Source of the DNA: Streptomyces griseorubiginosus
GTDB taxonomy: Bacteria > Actinomycetota > Actinomycetes > Streptomycetales > Streptomycetaceae
DNA length: 64,000 nucleotides
Direction: 5' to 3'
Assembly (NCBI RefSeq): GCF_001514195.1
Contig: NZ_KQ948736.1
Location: 62,001 to 126,000, forward strand
A program made the position numbers and the translations under genes. Numbering within the stretch: position 1 is the first letter of the stretch; each line of letters opens with the position of its first letter. Below are positions 43,349-54,553 of the stretch, one piece after another. The notes beneath the pieces are model-generated. The model did not search any database and had not been told where the DNA came from. It worked only from the letters and a program-made list of their open reading frames with translations.

Positions 43349-45163
43349 TCATCCGAGCCACGCGGACTCCCTGTGACGCAGGCGCGGAGACACGTCCGAG
43401 CGGCCCGTGACTGTCGGTGTGCCCGGGTTGCCGGGTACGGCCGCGTGTCCCAGGTGCCGGTGCACGGAGTGGATGGCCATCGCTCCCTCGCCGGCCGCGG
43501 AGGCCACCCGCTTCACCGAGCCGCTGCGGACGTCCCCCACCGCGAAGACGCCGGGCAGGCCGGCCTCCAGGGTCATGCACGAGCGGCCACGGCCGTGCCA
43601 CATCTCGGGGTGGGCGCAGGCTTCCTGGGCCTCCGGGCCGGTGACGACGAAGCCGCGGGAGTCGAGGGCGACGGTGCCGGCGAGCCATTCGGTGTGCGGT
43701 TCGGCGCCGGTGAAGACGAACAGGCTCCGCGCGACGAGGCGGCGGTGCACGCCCGTGCGGTTGTCGACCACGTCGAGCTCCTCCAGGACCTCCTCGCCGA
43801 TGACCTCGGTGACCTCGGTGTGCAGCATGACCTCCACCCGCGGATGGCGCTCGACCTGGTCGACGAGGTAGCGGGACATGCCGGCTCCGAGGTCGGCTCC
43901 CCGGACCAGCAGGTACACCTTCGGCGCGTACCGGGCGAGGAACAGCACCGCCTGGCCCGCCGAGTTGCCTCCGCCGACGACGGCCACCGGGTCGGTGCGG
44001 CACTGCTGGGCCTCGTGGACGGTCGCCGAGTAGTGCACGCTCGTTCCCTCCAGGCGTTCGATGCCGGGCACCCGGAGCCGGCGGTAGCGGGCGCCCATGG
44101 CCAGGACGACGGCGCGGGCGGCGATCTCACTGCCGTCGGCGAACGCCACCACGTAGTGGTCCTCGTCCTTGGCGTGCAGGGCGGTCGCCTCCAGCGGAAG
44201 GCTGATCCCGGCGCCGAACTTGTCGGCCTGGAGCACGGCGCGTTCGGTGAGTTCGGCGCCGGAGATGCCGGACGGGAAGCCCAGCAGGTTCTCGATGCGG
44301 GACGACGTACCGGCCTGGCCGCCGGTGGCCATCGCCTCCACCACGGTGGTGCTCAGGCCCTCGGAGGCGGCGTACACCGCGGCGGCGAGGCCGGCGGGTC
44401 CGGAGCCCACGATGAGGACGTCGCCGTGGCGGTGTCCGTCCGACAGTGAGGGCAGGCCGATGAGCCGGGCCAGTTCCGCGTTGCTGGGGTTGCGCAACAG
44501 GGTGGTGTCCCGCCAGATGACGAGGGGGGTCTCCGCCGGGCCGACGCCGAAGCGGCGCAGCAGTTCCTCGGCCTCCTCGTCGGTCTCCAGGTCGATCCAG
44601 CGGTGCGGCAGCCGGTTGCGGACGGCGAACTCGCGCAGCCGCCTGGTGTCGGGCGAGTAGCGCGAGCCGACGATGCGGAAGCCGGCGCCCTGTCCGACGA
44701 GCAGGGCGCGCCGGCACAGACAGGCGCGCAGCACGGTGTCCCCGATGGTGGGGTCCTGGGACACCAGGTGGCGCAGCCGGTCCAGGGAGACGACGAGGAC
44801 CTCGCCGGGCTCCCTGGCGACAGCGGTGTAGAAGGCCACTTGTCCGTGCAGCAGGCCGAGTTCGCCGATGAAGCGACCGGGGCCGTGCACGCGCAGCACG
44901 TGCTCCTCGGGAGTGCCGTGGTTCTCGACGACGGCGACGGTTCCGCTGAGGACGACGAAGAACGCCTCGCAGGGCTCACCCTCCCGGATCAGCACGTCGT
45001 CCGGGGCCATGGTCCGGCGTTGCCCGTGCTCCGCGAGACGTGCTGTCTGGTCCTCCGTGAGGCGCGGGTACGCGCCGTAGAGGTCCGGGGTCTCCCAGAA
45101 GGCGGCCTCGTCCGCTTTCTCCGGCATCGGTTCCTCGCCGGGCGGCGGCCGGTCGCCGGACAT
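43349..45163 (-). CDS. Cyclic-nucleotide-binding / glutaredoxin-like / thioredoxin-reductase-like flavoprotein
   Basis: The 604-residue protein has three domains. A cNMP-binding (CAP effector) domain spans about 33-155 (IREGEPCEAFFVVLSGTVAV, FIGELGLLHG). A glutaredoxin-like domain (about 163-238) has SRYSPDTRRLREFA where CxxC would be expected. A TrxB-like flavin domain (about 247-580) has DVLIVGSGPAGLAAAVYA for FAD and VVGGGNSAGQAVLFLA for NADPH. The usual redox CxxC of thioredoxin reductase is not found; YSATVHEAQQC stands in that region. It therefore probably reduces something other than thioredoxin or acts as a sensor. The ATG overlaps the upstream stop (TGATG). It is last in the chaperone operon. 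Confidence 0.88.
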   Translation of the reverse strand: MSGDRPPPGEEPMPEKADEAAFWETPDLYGAYPRLTEDQTARLAEHGQRRTMAPDDVLIREGEPCEAFFVVLSGTVAVVENHGTPEEHVLRVHGPGRFIGELGLLHGQVAFYTAVAREPGEVLVVSLDRLRHLVSQDPTIGDTVLRACLCRRALLVGQGAGFRIVGSRYSPDTRRLREFAVRNRLPHRWIDLETDEEAEELLRRFGVGPAETPLVIWRDTTLLRNPSNAELARLIGLPSLSDGHRHGDVLIVGSGPAGLAAAVYAASEGLSTTVVEAMATGGQAGTSSRIENLLGFPSGISGAELTERAVLQADKFGAGISLPLEATALHAKDEDHYVVAFADGSEIAARAVVLAMGARYRRLRVPGIERLEGTSVHYSATVHEAQQCRTDPVAVVGGGNSAGQAVLFLARYAPKVYLLVRGADLGAGMSRYLVDQVERHPRVEVMLHTEVTEVIGEEVLEELDVVDNRTGVHRRLVARSLFVFTGAEPHTEWLAGTVALDSRGFVVTGPEAQEACAHPEMWHGRGRSCMTLEAGLPGVFAVGDVRSGSVKRVASAAGEGAMAIHSVHRHLGHAAVPGNPGTPTVTGRSDVSPRLRHRESAWLG

Positions 45164-45426
45164 CAGACGAACGCCTCGTGGACGTAGCACCAGCGCCATT
45201 CCTCGCCGGGCTGGAAGGACTGCACGACCGGATGGGCTTCGGCAGCGGCGTGCTTGCGCGCGTGCCGGTTCGGCGAGGAGTCGCAGCAGCCGACGTGCCC
45301 GCAGGTCAGGCAGAGCCTGAGGTGGACCCACGGGGAGCCGGTCGTCAGACACTCCTGGCACCCTTCCGGGGTCAGCGGCCGGACCGGCCGGACCAGCGCG
45401 AGGTGGGGGTCGGCGTGCAGGGTCAT
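45163..45426 (-). CDS. UBP-type zinc-finger protein
   Basis: The 87-residue protein is almost entirely a ZnF-UBP domain: EGCQECLTTGSPWVHLRLCL, CGHVGCCDSS, then HARKHAAAEAHPVVQSFQPG and EEWRWCYVH. These cysteines and histidines bind zinc; in eukaryotes this fold binds the C-terminus of ubiquitin, while bacterial members are uncharacterised. The ATG at 45426 has AAGGA eight bases before it; an ATG at 45435 overlapping the thioredoxin stop (ATGA) is an alternative. It lies between thioredoxin and the TrxR-like gene in a fully overlapping operon, so a redox or protein-quality role is likely. Confidence 0.85.
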   Translation of the reverse strand: MTLHADPHLALVRPVRPLTPEGCQECLTTGSPWVHLRLCLTCGHVGCCDSSPNRHARKHAAAEAHPVVQSFQPGEEWRWCYVHEAFV

Positions 45427-45431
45427 CCGGA

Positions 45432-45874
45432 TCATCCTTTCCGGGCGGTGATCGACTGTTCCACCCACCGGCGCAGCGCGGGGGCGGGTGCCGCTCCCGC
45501 CTGCCGGGCGAGTGTCTCGCCCCGGTCGAGGATCAGCAGGGTCGGTACGGCCTGGATCTCGAAACGCCGGGACAGCCGTGGGTTCTTGTCCGTGTCGACC
45601 TTGACGAGCTTGATGCGGCCGGCGAGGTCGGTGGCGACCTTCTCCAGTGCGGGGCTGACCATGCGGCAGGGTCCGCACCAGGTGGCCCACAGGTCGACCA
45701 CGACGGGGATGTCGGCCCGCTCGGCGACCTCGGTGAAGTCGTCGTCGCCGGCGTCCACCATCCACGGCAGGGGCTGCTTGCAGTGGCCGCACCGGGGGCT
45801 GCCCTCGGCGGCCACGGGCACCCGGTTGGTGCGCCCGCAGTGGGGACAACTGACGGTCGTCGCCTGCGTCGTGC

Positions 45875-45878
<4 letters not shown>
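45432..45878 (-). CDS. Thioredoxin with N-terminal zinc finger (Trx2/TrxC type)
   Basis: The 148-residue protein has an N-terminal zinc ribbon with four cysteines (C11, C14, C30, C33) and a thioredoxin domain with active site WCGPC (67-71) and cis-proline in VPTLLIL. This matches E. coli Trx2, a stress-linked disulfide reductase. It is downstream of clpB with a 4-bp ATGA overlap and upstream of the UBP finger. Its reductase cannot be the last gene of this operon if, as seen, that protein lacks the CxxC; general TrxB would serve. Confidence 0.92.
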
Positions 45879-48504
<2,626 letters not shown>

Positions 48505-48514
<10 letters not shown>

Positions 48515-48912
48515 GGGGGTGTTTCCCTCCTCGTGCCGCGGCCGCGCAGGGCGGATTCGAGCAGGCTGATGCGGTCCAGCAGGTCGAGCACCAGGCCGAT
48601 GGATGCGTAGTTGAGGCAGAGCCCGGAGCGCAGCCGCTGGATCCGGGCCAGCACCGCCGGGGCCGTGGGATCGAACACCAGGTGCCCCGCGGAGTCGCGC
48701 TCGGCGTCGACCAGGCCGAGGGCGACGAACCGGCGGATCAGCTCGGGGTGGAGGCCCGAGCGACGGGCCACGGTGGCCAGGGAGAGCCTGGGGACGGGCA
48801 CGAGCGCGTACCGGACGGCCGTCGGGGCGGTCATGTCGGCGCCCGCTCGTACCGGACGGGCGCCCACACCGGTCCGGCCGCCGCCTCCCGCTCCCGCGGG
48901 TCGGTCGTTCAT
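48505..48912 (-). CDS. cbpM: CbpM/HspR-like MerR-type chaperone modulator
   Basis: The 135-residue protein (109 from an internal ATG) has a MerR-like helix (about 40-75; [31 protein letters not shown]) and a helical tail. In E. coli CbpM binds CbpA and inhibits it; the actinobacterial HspR relatives repress chaperone operons by binding HAIR elements. Because this sequence lacks a strong second DNA-binding wing, a J-protein modulator is favoured, but a repressor role cannot be excluded. ATGA overlaps the dnaJ stop, giving the coupled order dnaK-grpE-dnaJ-cbpM-clpB. Confidence 0.82.
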
Positions 48913-49862
48913 CGCGTCCTCCTGGGGTCGAACGAGGAAGTGGCGGCGAGCTCCTCGAACAGCTCGCGCTCCCGGTCGCTGAGCTCGGGCGGCACCATGA
49001 CGCGGAGTTCGGCGTACAGGTCGCCGTTCGCGCCCCGGGGGTTCGGCATGCCCTCGCCGCGCAGCCGCAGCCGCCGGCCGCTGGACGAGCCCGCGGGCAC
49101 CGTGACCTTCGCCGTGCCGCCGCCGGGCGTGGGCACCGGCACGGTCGCGCCCAGGGCTCCCTCCCAGGGGGTGACCGGGACCTGGACGTGCACGTCGCGG
49201 CCGTCCAGCCGGAACCGGGGATGGGGCTGGACGCTCACCCGCAGATACAGGTCGCCGGCGGCTGCGTCTCCGCGGCCCTGGCCGCCCTCGCCCGCCAGCC
49301 GGATGCGCTGCCCGTCGGTGACGCCCGCCGGCACGTCGACCTCGTACCGTCGCGGCTGCCCGGCGGGTCCGGCCAGGGTGACGGTGCGCCTGCCACCTTG
49401 GTACGCCTCCTCGACGGTGAGCGGCAGTTCGGCCTCCTGGTCCGCCCCGGGAACGCCGCCCCGGACGGCGCCGGCTCCGAACATGGAGCCGAACAGGTCC
49501 TCGATGTCGATGCCCTCCGCCCCGAAGTCGTCGCCGAAGCCGGTGCTGTAGCGCACCCGCGGGCCGCCCGCGCCCGCGGTCCTGCGGCCGCGGAAGCCGC
49601 CGCCCGCTCCGGCCGCGACCCGTTCGTCGAAGTCCTCGGGGATCTGGCGGAAGTCCTCGCCGAAGCGGTCGTAGCGGGCCCGGCTCCTGGGATCGGACAG
49701 GACGCTGTGGGCCTCATTGAGGTCCTTGAAGCGTTCCTCAGCCCCGGGGTCCTTGTTGACGTCGGGGTGGTACTTGCGGGCGAGCTTGCGGTACGCCTGC
49801 TGGATCTCGTCCTGGCTCGCGGTCCGCGGCACGCCCAGCACCTCGTAGAAGTCCTGTGCCAT
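48909..49862 (-). CDS. dnaJ: DnaJ-family co-chaperone, CbpA type (no zinc finger)
   Basis: The 317-residue protein has a J domain (1-70) with HPD in [11 protein letters not shown], a Gly/Arg-rich linker (about 71-130) and two C-terminal substrate domains (about 140-310). No CxxCxGxG zinc repeats are present, as in CbpA and some DnaJ2 proteins. It stimulates DnaK ATPase and delivers substrates. The ATG at 49862 is six bases after grpE. Its modulator CbpM follows directly. Confidence 0.92.
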   Translation of the reverse strand: MAQDFYEVLGVPRTASQDEIQQAYRKLARKYHPDVNKDPGAEERFKDLNEAHSVLSDPRSRARYDRFGEDFRQIPEDFDERVAAGAGGGFRGRRTAGAGGPRVRYSTGFGDDFGAEGIDIEDLFGSMFGAGAVRGGVPGADQEAELPLTVEEAYQGGRRTVTLAGPAGQPRRYEVDVPAGVTDGQRIRLAGEGGQGRGDAAAGDLYLRVSVQPHPRFRLDGRDVHVQVPVTPWEGALGATVPVPTPGGGTAKVTVPAGSSSGRRLRLRGEGMPNPRGANGDLYAELRVMVPPELSDRERELFEELAATSSFDPRRTR

Positions 49863-49868
49863 GGCCGG

Positions 49869-50471
49869 TCACTCCCGCTTCGCCACGGTCACGGCGGCGG
49901 GCCTGAGCTGCCGTTCGCCGTCCCCGTAGCCGGGGCGCAGCACCTCCACGACGGTGCCGGGTGCGGCGTCGGGGTCCTGGACGACGCCGACGACCTCGTG
50001 CCGGGCCGGGTCGAAGGGGACGCCGGTCTCCGCGTGCCGCGGGTAGCCGAGCAGTTCGAGGACGTTCACCGCCTGGTCGCGTACCGCCCGCACGCCCGCC
50101 ACGATCGGGCCGGGGTCGGCGCCCGCGTGGGTCAGGGCGAGTTCGAGGTTGTCGAGGACGGGCAGGAAGGCGGCCGCCGTGCGGGACCGTTCGACCGTCC
50201 GCTCGCGCTCCAGTTCCCTGGCGTGGCGTTTGCGCAGGTTGTCGAGGTCTGCGAGCGCGCGCCGCCAGCGGTCCTCCAGTTCCTGGATCGCGGTCGTGTA
50301 TGCGTCCTCGGCAGGCGCGGGGCCGGCGGCGTCGGGGCCCGGTCCGCCGTCGGCCGCGTCGGGCCGGGGCGGCTCCGGTCGGGGCAGGTCCCCGCGAAGG
50401 CCGTCGCCGTGCGGGACCTGTGCGCCCGGATCCGAGGCGGCCCGGTCGGGTTCCTGGGGGTGGATGGGCAT
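49869..50471 (-). CDS. grpE: Nucleotide exchange factor GrpE
   Basis: The 200-residue protein has an acidic disordered N-terminus (about 1-55), a long helix (ELEDRWRRALADLDNLRKRHARELERE) and the beta domain with EVVGVVQDPDAAPGTVVEVLRPGY. GrpE dimers release ADP from DnaK. It lies eight bases after dnaK and six before dnaJ. The GYGDGERQLRPAAVTV ending is the standard RPA.V.V signature. This is a secondary copy relative to the main dnaK operon expected elsewhere. Confidence 0.93.
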   Translation of the reverse strand: MPIHPQEPDRAASDPGAQVPHGDGLRGDLPRPEPPRPDAADGGPGPDAAGPAPAEDAYTTAIQELEDRWRRALADLDNLRKRHARELERERTVERSRTAAAFLPVLDNLELALTHAGADPGPIVAGVRAVRDQAVNVLELLGYPRHAETGVPFDPARHEVVGVVQDPDAAPGTVVEVLRPGYGDGERQLRPAAVTVAKRE

Positions 50472-50479
50472 GGCGTGCC

Positions 50480-52381
50480 TCAGCCCTTGTCGAACTCGGC
50501 GTCGATGACGTCGTCGTCACCGCCGCTGCCGCTCGGGGGACCCTCCGCCGCCGCGCCCTGGCCGGGGCCACCGCCCGGGGCGGAGCCGCCCTGATGGGCC
50601 GCCAGCCCGGCGAGCACCTGCTGGAGTTCGGAGCTCAGCGGCCGCACGCGCTCCGCGCCCGCCTCTTCCTTGACCGCCGCCCGGGCGTCGGACACGAGCA
50701 GCTCGGCGCGTGCCTTCTCGTGCGCGGGCGCCGCGTCGCCCAGTTCGCCGAGGCGCTTCTCGACCTGGTAGGCGACGGCGTCGAGTTCGTTGCGGGCGTC
50801 GACGGCCTCGCGGAGCGCCTGGTCCTGGCCCTGGTTGCGCTCGGCCTCCTGGACCATGCGCTCGACCTCACCGCGGTCCAGGTTGGAGCTCTCGCTGATG
50901 GTGATGCCCTGTTCCTTGCCGGTGTCCCGGTCGCGGGCCTTGACGTTGAGGATGCCGTTGGCGTCGATGTCGAAGGTGACCTCGATCTGCGGTTCGCCCC
51001 GCGGCGCCGGGCGGATGTCGGTGAGCTGGAACCGGCCCAGCACCCGGTTGTCGGCGGCCCGCTCGCGCTCGCCCTGGAGGACCACGACATCGACGGCCGG
51101 CTGGTTGTCCTCGGCGGTGGAGAAGGTCTCGCTGCGGCGCACCGGGATGGTGGTGTTCCGCTCGATGATCTTCGTCATGACGCCACCACGCGTCTCCAGG
51201 CCCAGGGACAGAGGTGTGACGTCGAGCAGCAGGACGTCCTTGACCTCGCCCTTGAGCACCCCGGCCTGGATCGCGGCGCCCAGGGCCACCACCTCGTCGG
51301 GGTTGACGCTCATGTTGGGTTCCTTGCCGCCGGTCAGCCGGCGGACCAGGGCCTGGACGGCGGGGATGCGGGTGGAACCGCCGACGAGGATGACCTCGTC
51401 GATGTCGCTCTCGCCGACCTTGGCGTCGGTCATCGCCTGCTGCACCGGTCCCAGGCAGCGCTCCACCAGGTCGCCGGTGATCTGCTCGAACGTGGACCGC
51501 ATGACCGAGTCGGTGAGGTGCTTGGGGCCCGAGGCGTCGGCGGTGATGAACGGCAGGCTGACCTGCGTCTGGGTCACCGAACTGAGCTCGGTCTTGGCCT
51601 TCTCCGCCGCCTCGAACAGCCGTTGCAGCGCCTGCGGGTCCTTGCGCAGGTCGATGCCGTTCTCCTTCTGGAAGTCGTCCGCGAGGTGGTCCACAAGACG
51701 CCGGTCGAAGTCGTCGCCGCCCAGGTGGCTGTCGCCGGCGGTGGAGCGCACCTCCACCACGCCGTCGCCGACGTCGAGGATGCTCACGTCGAAGGTGCCG
51801 CCGCCCAGGTCGAAGACGAGGACGGTCTCGTGCTCCTTCTTGTCCATGCCGTACGCGAGGGCGGCCGCCGTCGGCTCGTTGATGATCCGCAGCACCTCGA
51901 GGCCGGCGATCCGTCCGGCGTCCTTGGTGGCGGTGCGCTGGGCGTCGTTGAAGTAGGCGGGCACCGTGATGACCGCCTCCGTGACCCGCTCCCCCAGCTG
52001 CCTGGACGCGTCGTCGGCGAGTTTGCGCAGCACCTGTGCGCTGATCTCCTCGGGCGCGTACAGCTTGTCGCGCACCTTGATGCGGGCCGCCCCGCCGTCG
52101 CCCTCGACGACGTCGTACGCCACCGCCCTGGCCTCTGCGGAGATCTCGTCGAAGTGCCGGCCGATGAACCGCTTGGCCGAGTAGATGGTGCCCTTCGGGT
52201 TGAGGATCGCCTGGCGCCGGGCCAGCTGGCCCACCAGACGCTCGCCGGTGTCGGTGAAGGCCACCACGGACGGGGTGGTGCGGTTGCCCTCGCTGTTGGG
52301 CACGACGGACGGCTCGCCTCCCTCCCACACGGCGATCACCGAGTTGGTGGTGCCCAGGTCGATGCCCACTGCCTTGGCCAT
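50480..52381 (-). CDS. dnaK: Molecular chaperone DnaK (Hsp70)
   Basis: The 633-residue Hsp70 starts [20 protein letters not shown], with [28 protein letters not shown] and [14 protein letters not shown] as the ATPase signatures, a substrate-binding beta domain (about 385-505) and a helical lid. The C-terminus ends [16 protein letters not shown] precedes the ATG at 52381. It leads the leftward chaperone/redox operon and is divergent from the PucR-type regulator; inverted repeats but no CIRCE or HAIR were found upstream. It is likely an accessory DnaK with condition-specific control. Confidence 0.96.
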   Translation of the reverse strand: MAKAVGIDLGTTNSVIAVWEGGEPSVVPNSEGNRTTPSVVAFTDTGERLVGQLARRQAILNPKGTIYSAKRFIGRHFDEISAEARAVAYDVVEGDGGAARIKVRDKLYAPEEISAQVLRKLADDASRQLGERVTEAVITVPAYFNDAQRTATKDAGRIAGLEVLRIINEPTAAALAYGMDKKEHETVLVFDLGGGTFDVSILDVGDGVVEVRSTAGDSHLGGDDFDRRLVDHLADDFQKENGIDLRKDPQALQRLFEAAEKAKTELSSVTQTQVSLPFITADASGPKHLTDSVMRSTFEQITGDLVERCLGPVQQAMTDAKVGESDIDEVILVGGSTRIPAVQALVRRLTGGKEPNMSVNPDEVVALGAAIQAGVLKGEVKDVLLLDVTPLSLGLETRGGVMTKIIERNTTIPVRRSETFSTAEDNQPAVDVVVLQGERERAADNRVLGRFQLTDIRPAPRGEPQIEVTFDIDANGILNVKARDRDTGKEQGITISESSNLDRGEVERMVQEAERNQGQDQALREAVDARNELDAVAYQVEKRLGELGDAAPAHEKARAELLVSDARAAVKEEAGAERVRPLSSELQQVLAGLAAHQGGSAPGGGPGQGAAAEGPPSGSGGDDDVIDAEFDKG

Positions 52382-52399
52382 GAGGAGCTCCTTCCGGTG

Positions 52400-52413
52400 C
52401 GACGCCTGCGTCG
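52400..52413. repeat. 14-bp perfect palindrome just upstream of dnaK
   Basis: CGACGC-CT-GCGTCG begins 19 bp upstream of the dnaK start codon, inside the probable leader. It could be an operator or an RNA hairpin near the ribosome site. No protein can be assigned. Confidence 0.35.
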
Positions 52414-52493
52414 TTACCCAGGCTGACGACCTGGCCGGCTCGACGCCTGCCCCTGGCAGGTCGGAAACGCACGGCCCCGGTCGCCCCACGAGT

Positions 52494-52522
52494 ACGAGAC
52501 CGACACACCGCGCGTGTCTCGT
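52494..52522. promoter_or_regulatory. Inverted repeat ACGAGAC-N15-GTCTCGT between dnaK and the regulator gene
   Basis: The outer arms ACGAGAC and GTCTCGT are perfect, and GACAC/GTGTC forms an inner pair within the spacer and arm. The site is 113 bp upstream of dnaK and 90 bp before the divergent PucR-type gene, suited to control of either. It does not match HAIR (CTTGAGT-N7-ACTCAAG) or CIRCE. Confidence 0.45.
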
Positions 52523-52611
52523 GCAGGTCGATCCGGGAACCCCCTCTCGGGTAGGGCGGCCCGGGAACGGGTACGCGAGAAGCCGCTCGCCTCCGAGGAC
52601 GGAGTGATCGC

Positions 52612-54513
52612 ATGGTCGGCAGTCGGGCGTACCGCCTGTACCACCGCCGCTCCGACCGGAGGGGCAGCCTTCCGAAGGGGGGCGCCCGACGGCACGCCAC
52701 GACCGCGCCCAAGAAGTCCCGCCTGCCCGTCCGCACGCCGGCCGCCCGTGCCCTCCAGGAACTGGCGGCGCTCTCCCATGCCCTGTTCGACGCTTCGGAC
52801 GAAGGGGCGATTCTGCGCCTGGCCATGGACCACCTGGTCGCCGCCGGCCCGTACAGCGCCGAGGCCGGGTACCTGAAGGTGGGCCACGACCTGGTACCCA
52901 GCCCGGGAAACGGTCCGACCCATGCCGTGGCGGTGGCCCGGAGGGTCCGGGAGCTGGCCGGACAGGACGGCAAGGTCATCGTGGCGGGCATGCCCTGGGG
53001 CCGGGCTCTGGGGCTCCGCGGGCCCGCGGGGCTCCACGGCTACCTCGTCGTCACGGCCGTCTCCCGGCCCACCCGGGCCGAGCGATCTCTGCTCGCCATG
53101 CTCATCCGGCACACCGCCGCCGCTCTGTCGGTCGCCGTCGCACGCCGCGGCCGGCACGAGGACGCGCTGGAACTCCACCAGCTGCGGAAGGACACGCTGG
53201 AGCTGCGCCAGCTGCGGAAGGACGCGCTGGAGCTGCACCAGCTGCGGAAGGACGCCCTGGAGCTGCGCCAGCTGCGGAAGGACGCGCTGGAACTCCACCG
53301 GCTGCGGGAGGAACGCACGGTCCTCCAGCGGCAGCTGATCACCGTGGCGGCCGAGCTGGGCTACGAGCGAGCCGTCCACGCGCTCATGGCCGACGTCGCC
53401 GCCTCGGGTGGCGGCGAAGAGGCCGTCACCCGCGCACTGCACGGGCTCACCGGGCTTCCCGCGCTGGTCGAGGACCGTTTCGGCCGGCTGACGTCGTGGA
53501 CCGGCCCCGGCTGCCCCGTCCCGTATCCCGAACCGGACCCTGTGCGCCGGGAGGACATGCTGCACGCCGTCGCCCGTCAGACCGGGCCGGTGCGGATCGG
53601 GGACCGGCTGGTCACCCTGATCCGCCCGCACGGCGAGATCCTCGGCGTGCTGGCCCTGGTCGACGCCCGCGACGAGGCCGACGAGCGCACCGTCCTCGCG
53701 CTCGGACACGCCGCCACCGCGCTCGCCATGGAGCTGACGCATCTGCGCAGTCTGGCCGAGGTGGAGCTGAGGCTGCGCCGCGAGCTGGCCGACGACCTCC
53801 TGACCGGAACGGACGGACCGAGCGCCTACGCCCGGTCGGCTGCGGTCGGCCACGACCTGCACGGCAGTCACTACATCGTCGCCGTGCAGTGGTCGAACCG
53901 GACCACGGACGACTCCTTCGCACAGAGCGTGGGGCGGGTGGCCGCCGCGGTGGGCATGCGCTCACTGCTGACCCGCCGCTCCGACCACGTCGTCCTCATC
54001 GCCGGCGACCGGCCGCACGCGCACGCGTTGTACGAGGCGCTCGCCCGGGAGAACGGCACACGATCCGGGACGATCGGAGTGAGCGCCTCCTGCGACGCCG
54101 TGGACGACATCCCCCACCACTACCAGGAGGCACAGCGCGCCCTGGACGTGCGCCGCCACTCCCGCGAGCGCTTCGGCACGTCGTTCTTCGACGAACTCGG
54201 TCTCTACCGCATTCTGGGACCCGGCAGCGGCCGCCGGGAACTGGAGAGGTTCGTCCAGGAGTGGCTCGGGCAGCTCATCGACTACGACTCCCGGCATCAC
54301 GCGACCATGGTGGAGACCCTGTCCCGGTACTTCGACTGCGGCGGCAACTACGACGAGACCGCCGACTCCCTCGCGATCCACCGCAGCACTCTGCGCTACC
54401 GGCTCCAGCGCATCCGCGACATCAGCGGTCACGACCTCGCGAACGTCGAGGACCGGCTGAACCTCCAGGTGGCGACCCGGGTGTGGAAGATCGTGCTGGG
54501 CGGGCTGGACTGA
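52612..54513 (+). CDS. PucR-family transcriptional regulator with GAF-type sensor and repeat-built coiled coil
   Basis: The 633-residue regulator has an N-terminal sensor region (about 50-180) of GAF type, a linker made of five ten-residue repeats (about 184-233, unit [10 protein letters not shown]), a second sensor-like region (about 245-385), the PucR central (GGDEF-like) domain (about 405-530) and the C-terminal HTH_30 ([35 protein letters not shown]). Such proteins activate or repress neighbouring catabolic or stress genes. It is divergent from dnaK and a likely controller of that operon. GGAG lies nine bases before the ATG. The signal sensed is unknown. Confidence 0.88.
   Translation: MVGSRAYRLYHRRSDRRGSLPKGGARRHATTAPKKSRLPVRTPAARALQELAALSHALFDASDEGAILRLAMDHLVAAGPYSAEAGYLKVGHDLVPSPGNGPTHAVAVARRVRELAGQDGKVIVAGMPWGRALGLRGPAGLHGYLVVTAVSRPTRAERSLLAMLIRHTAAALSVAVARRGRHEDALELHQLRKDTLELRQLRKDALELHQLRKDALELRQLRKDALELHRLREERTVLQRQLITVAAELGYERAVHALMADVAASGGGEEAVTRALHGLTGLPALVEDRFGRLTSWTGPGCPVPYPEPDPVRREDMLHAVARQTGPVRIGDRLVTLIRPHGEILGVLALVDARDEADERTVLALGHAATALAMELTHLRSLAEVELRLRRELADDLLTGTDGPSAYARSAAVGHDLHGSHYIVAVQWSNRTTDDSFAQSVGRVAAAVGMRSLLTRRSDHVVLIAGDRPHAHALYEALARENGTRSGTIGVSASCDAVDDIPHHYQEAQRALDVRRHSRERFGTSFFDELGLYRILGPGSGRRELERFVQEWLGQLIDYDSRHHATMVETLSRYFDCGGNYDETADSLAIHRSTLRYRLQRIRDISGHDLANVEDRLNLQVATRVWKIVLGGLD
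53161..53310 (+). repeat. Five tandem 30-bp repeats encoding a helical linker
   Basis: Units GACGCGCTGGAACTCCACCA-GCTGCGGAAG start at 53161, 53191, 53221, 53251 and 53281; they differ at a few positions, alternating His and Arg codons at the same site. Each encodes ten residues (DALEL-H/R-QLRK). The run is in frame and probably varies in copy number between strains. Confidence 0.93.
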
Positions 54514-54553
54514 CGCCTCGGGCAGGGCTGCCCAGCGTCTCTCCCTCCGGTCG

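Noticed and set aside
52382..52611. HAIR or CIRCE heat-shock element upstream of dnaK
   Set aside because: Neither CTTGAGT-N7-ACTCAAG nor TTAGCACTC-N9-GAGTGCTAA is present; only unrelated inverted repeats were found.
53161..53310. CRISPR-like array
   Set aside because: Repeats are contiguous, in frame and have no spacers; no cas genes are present in the window.
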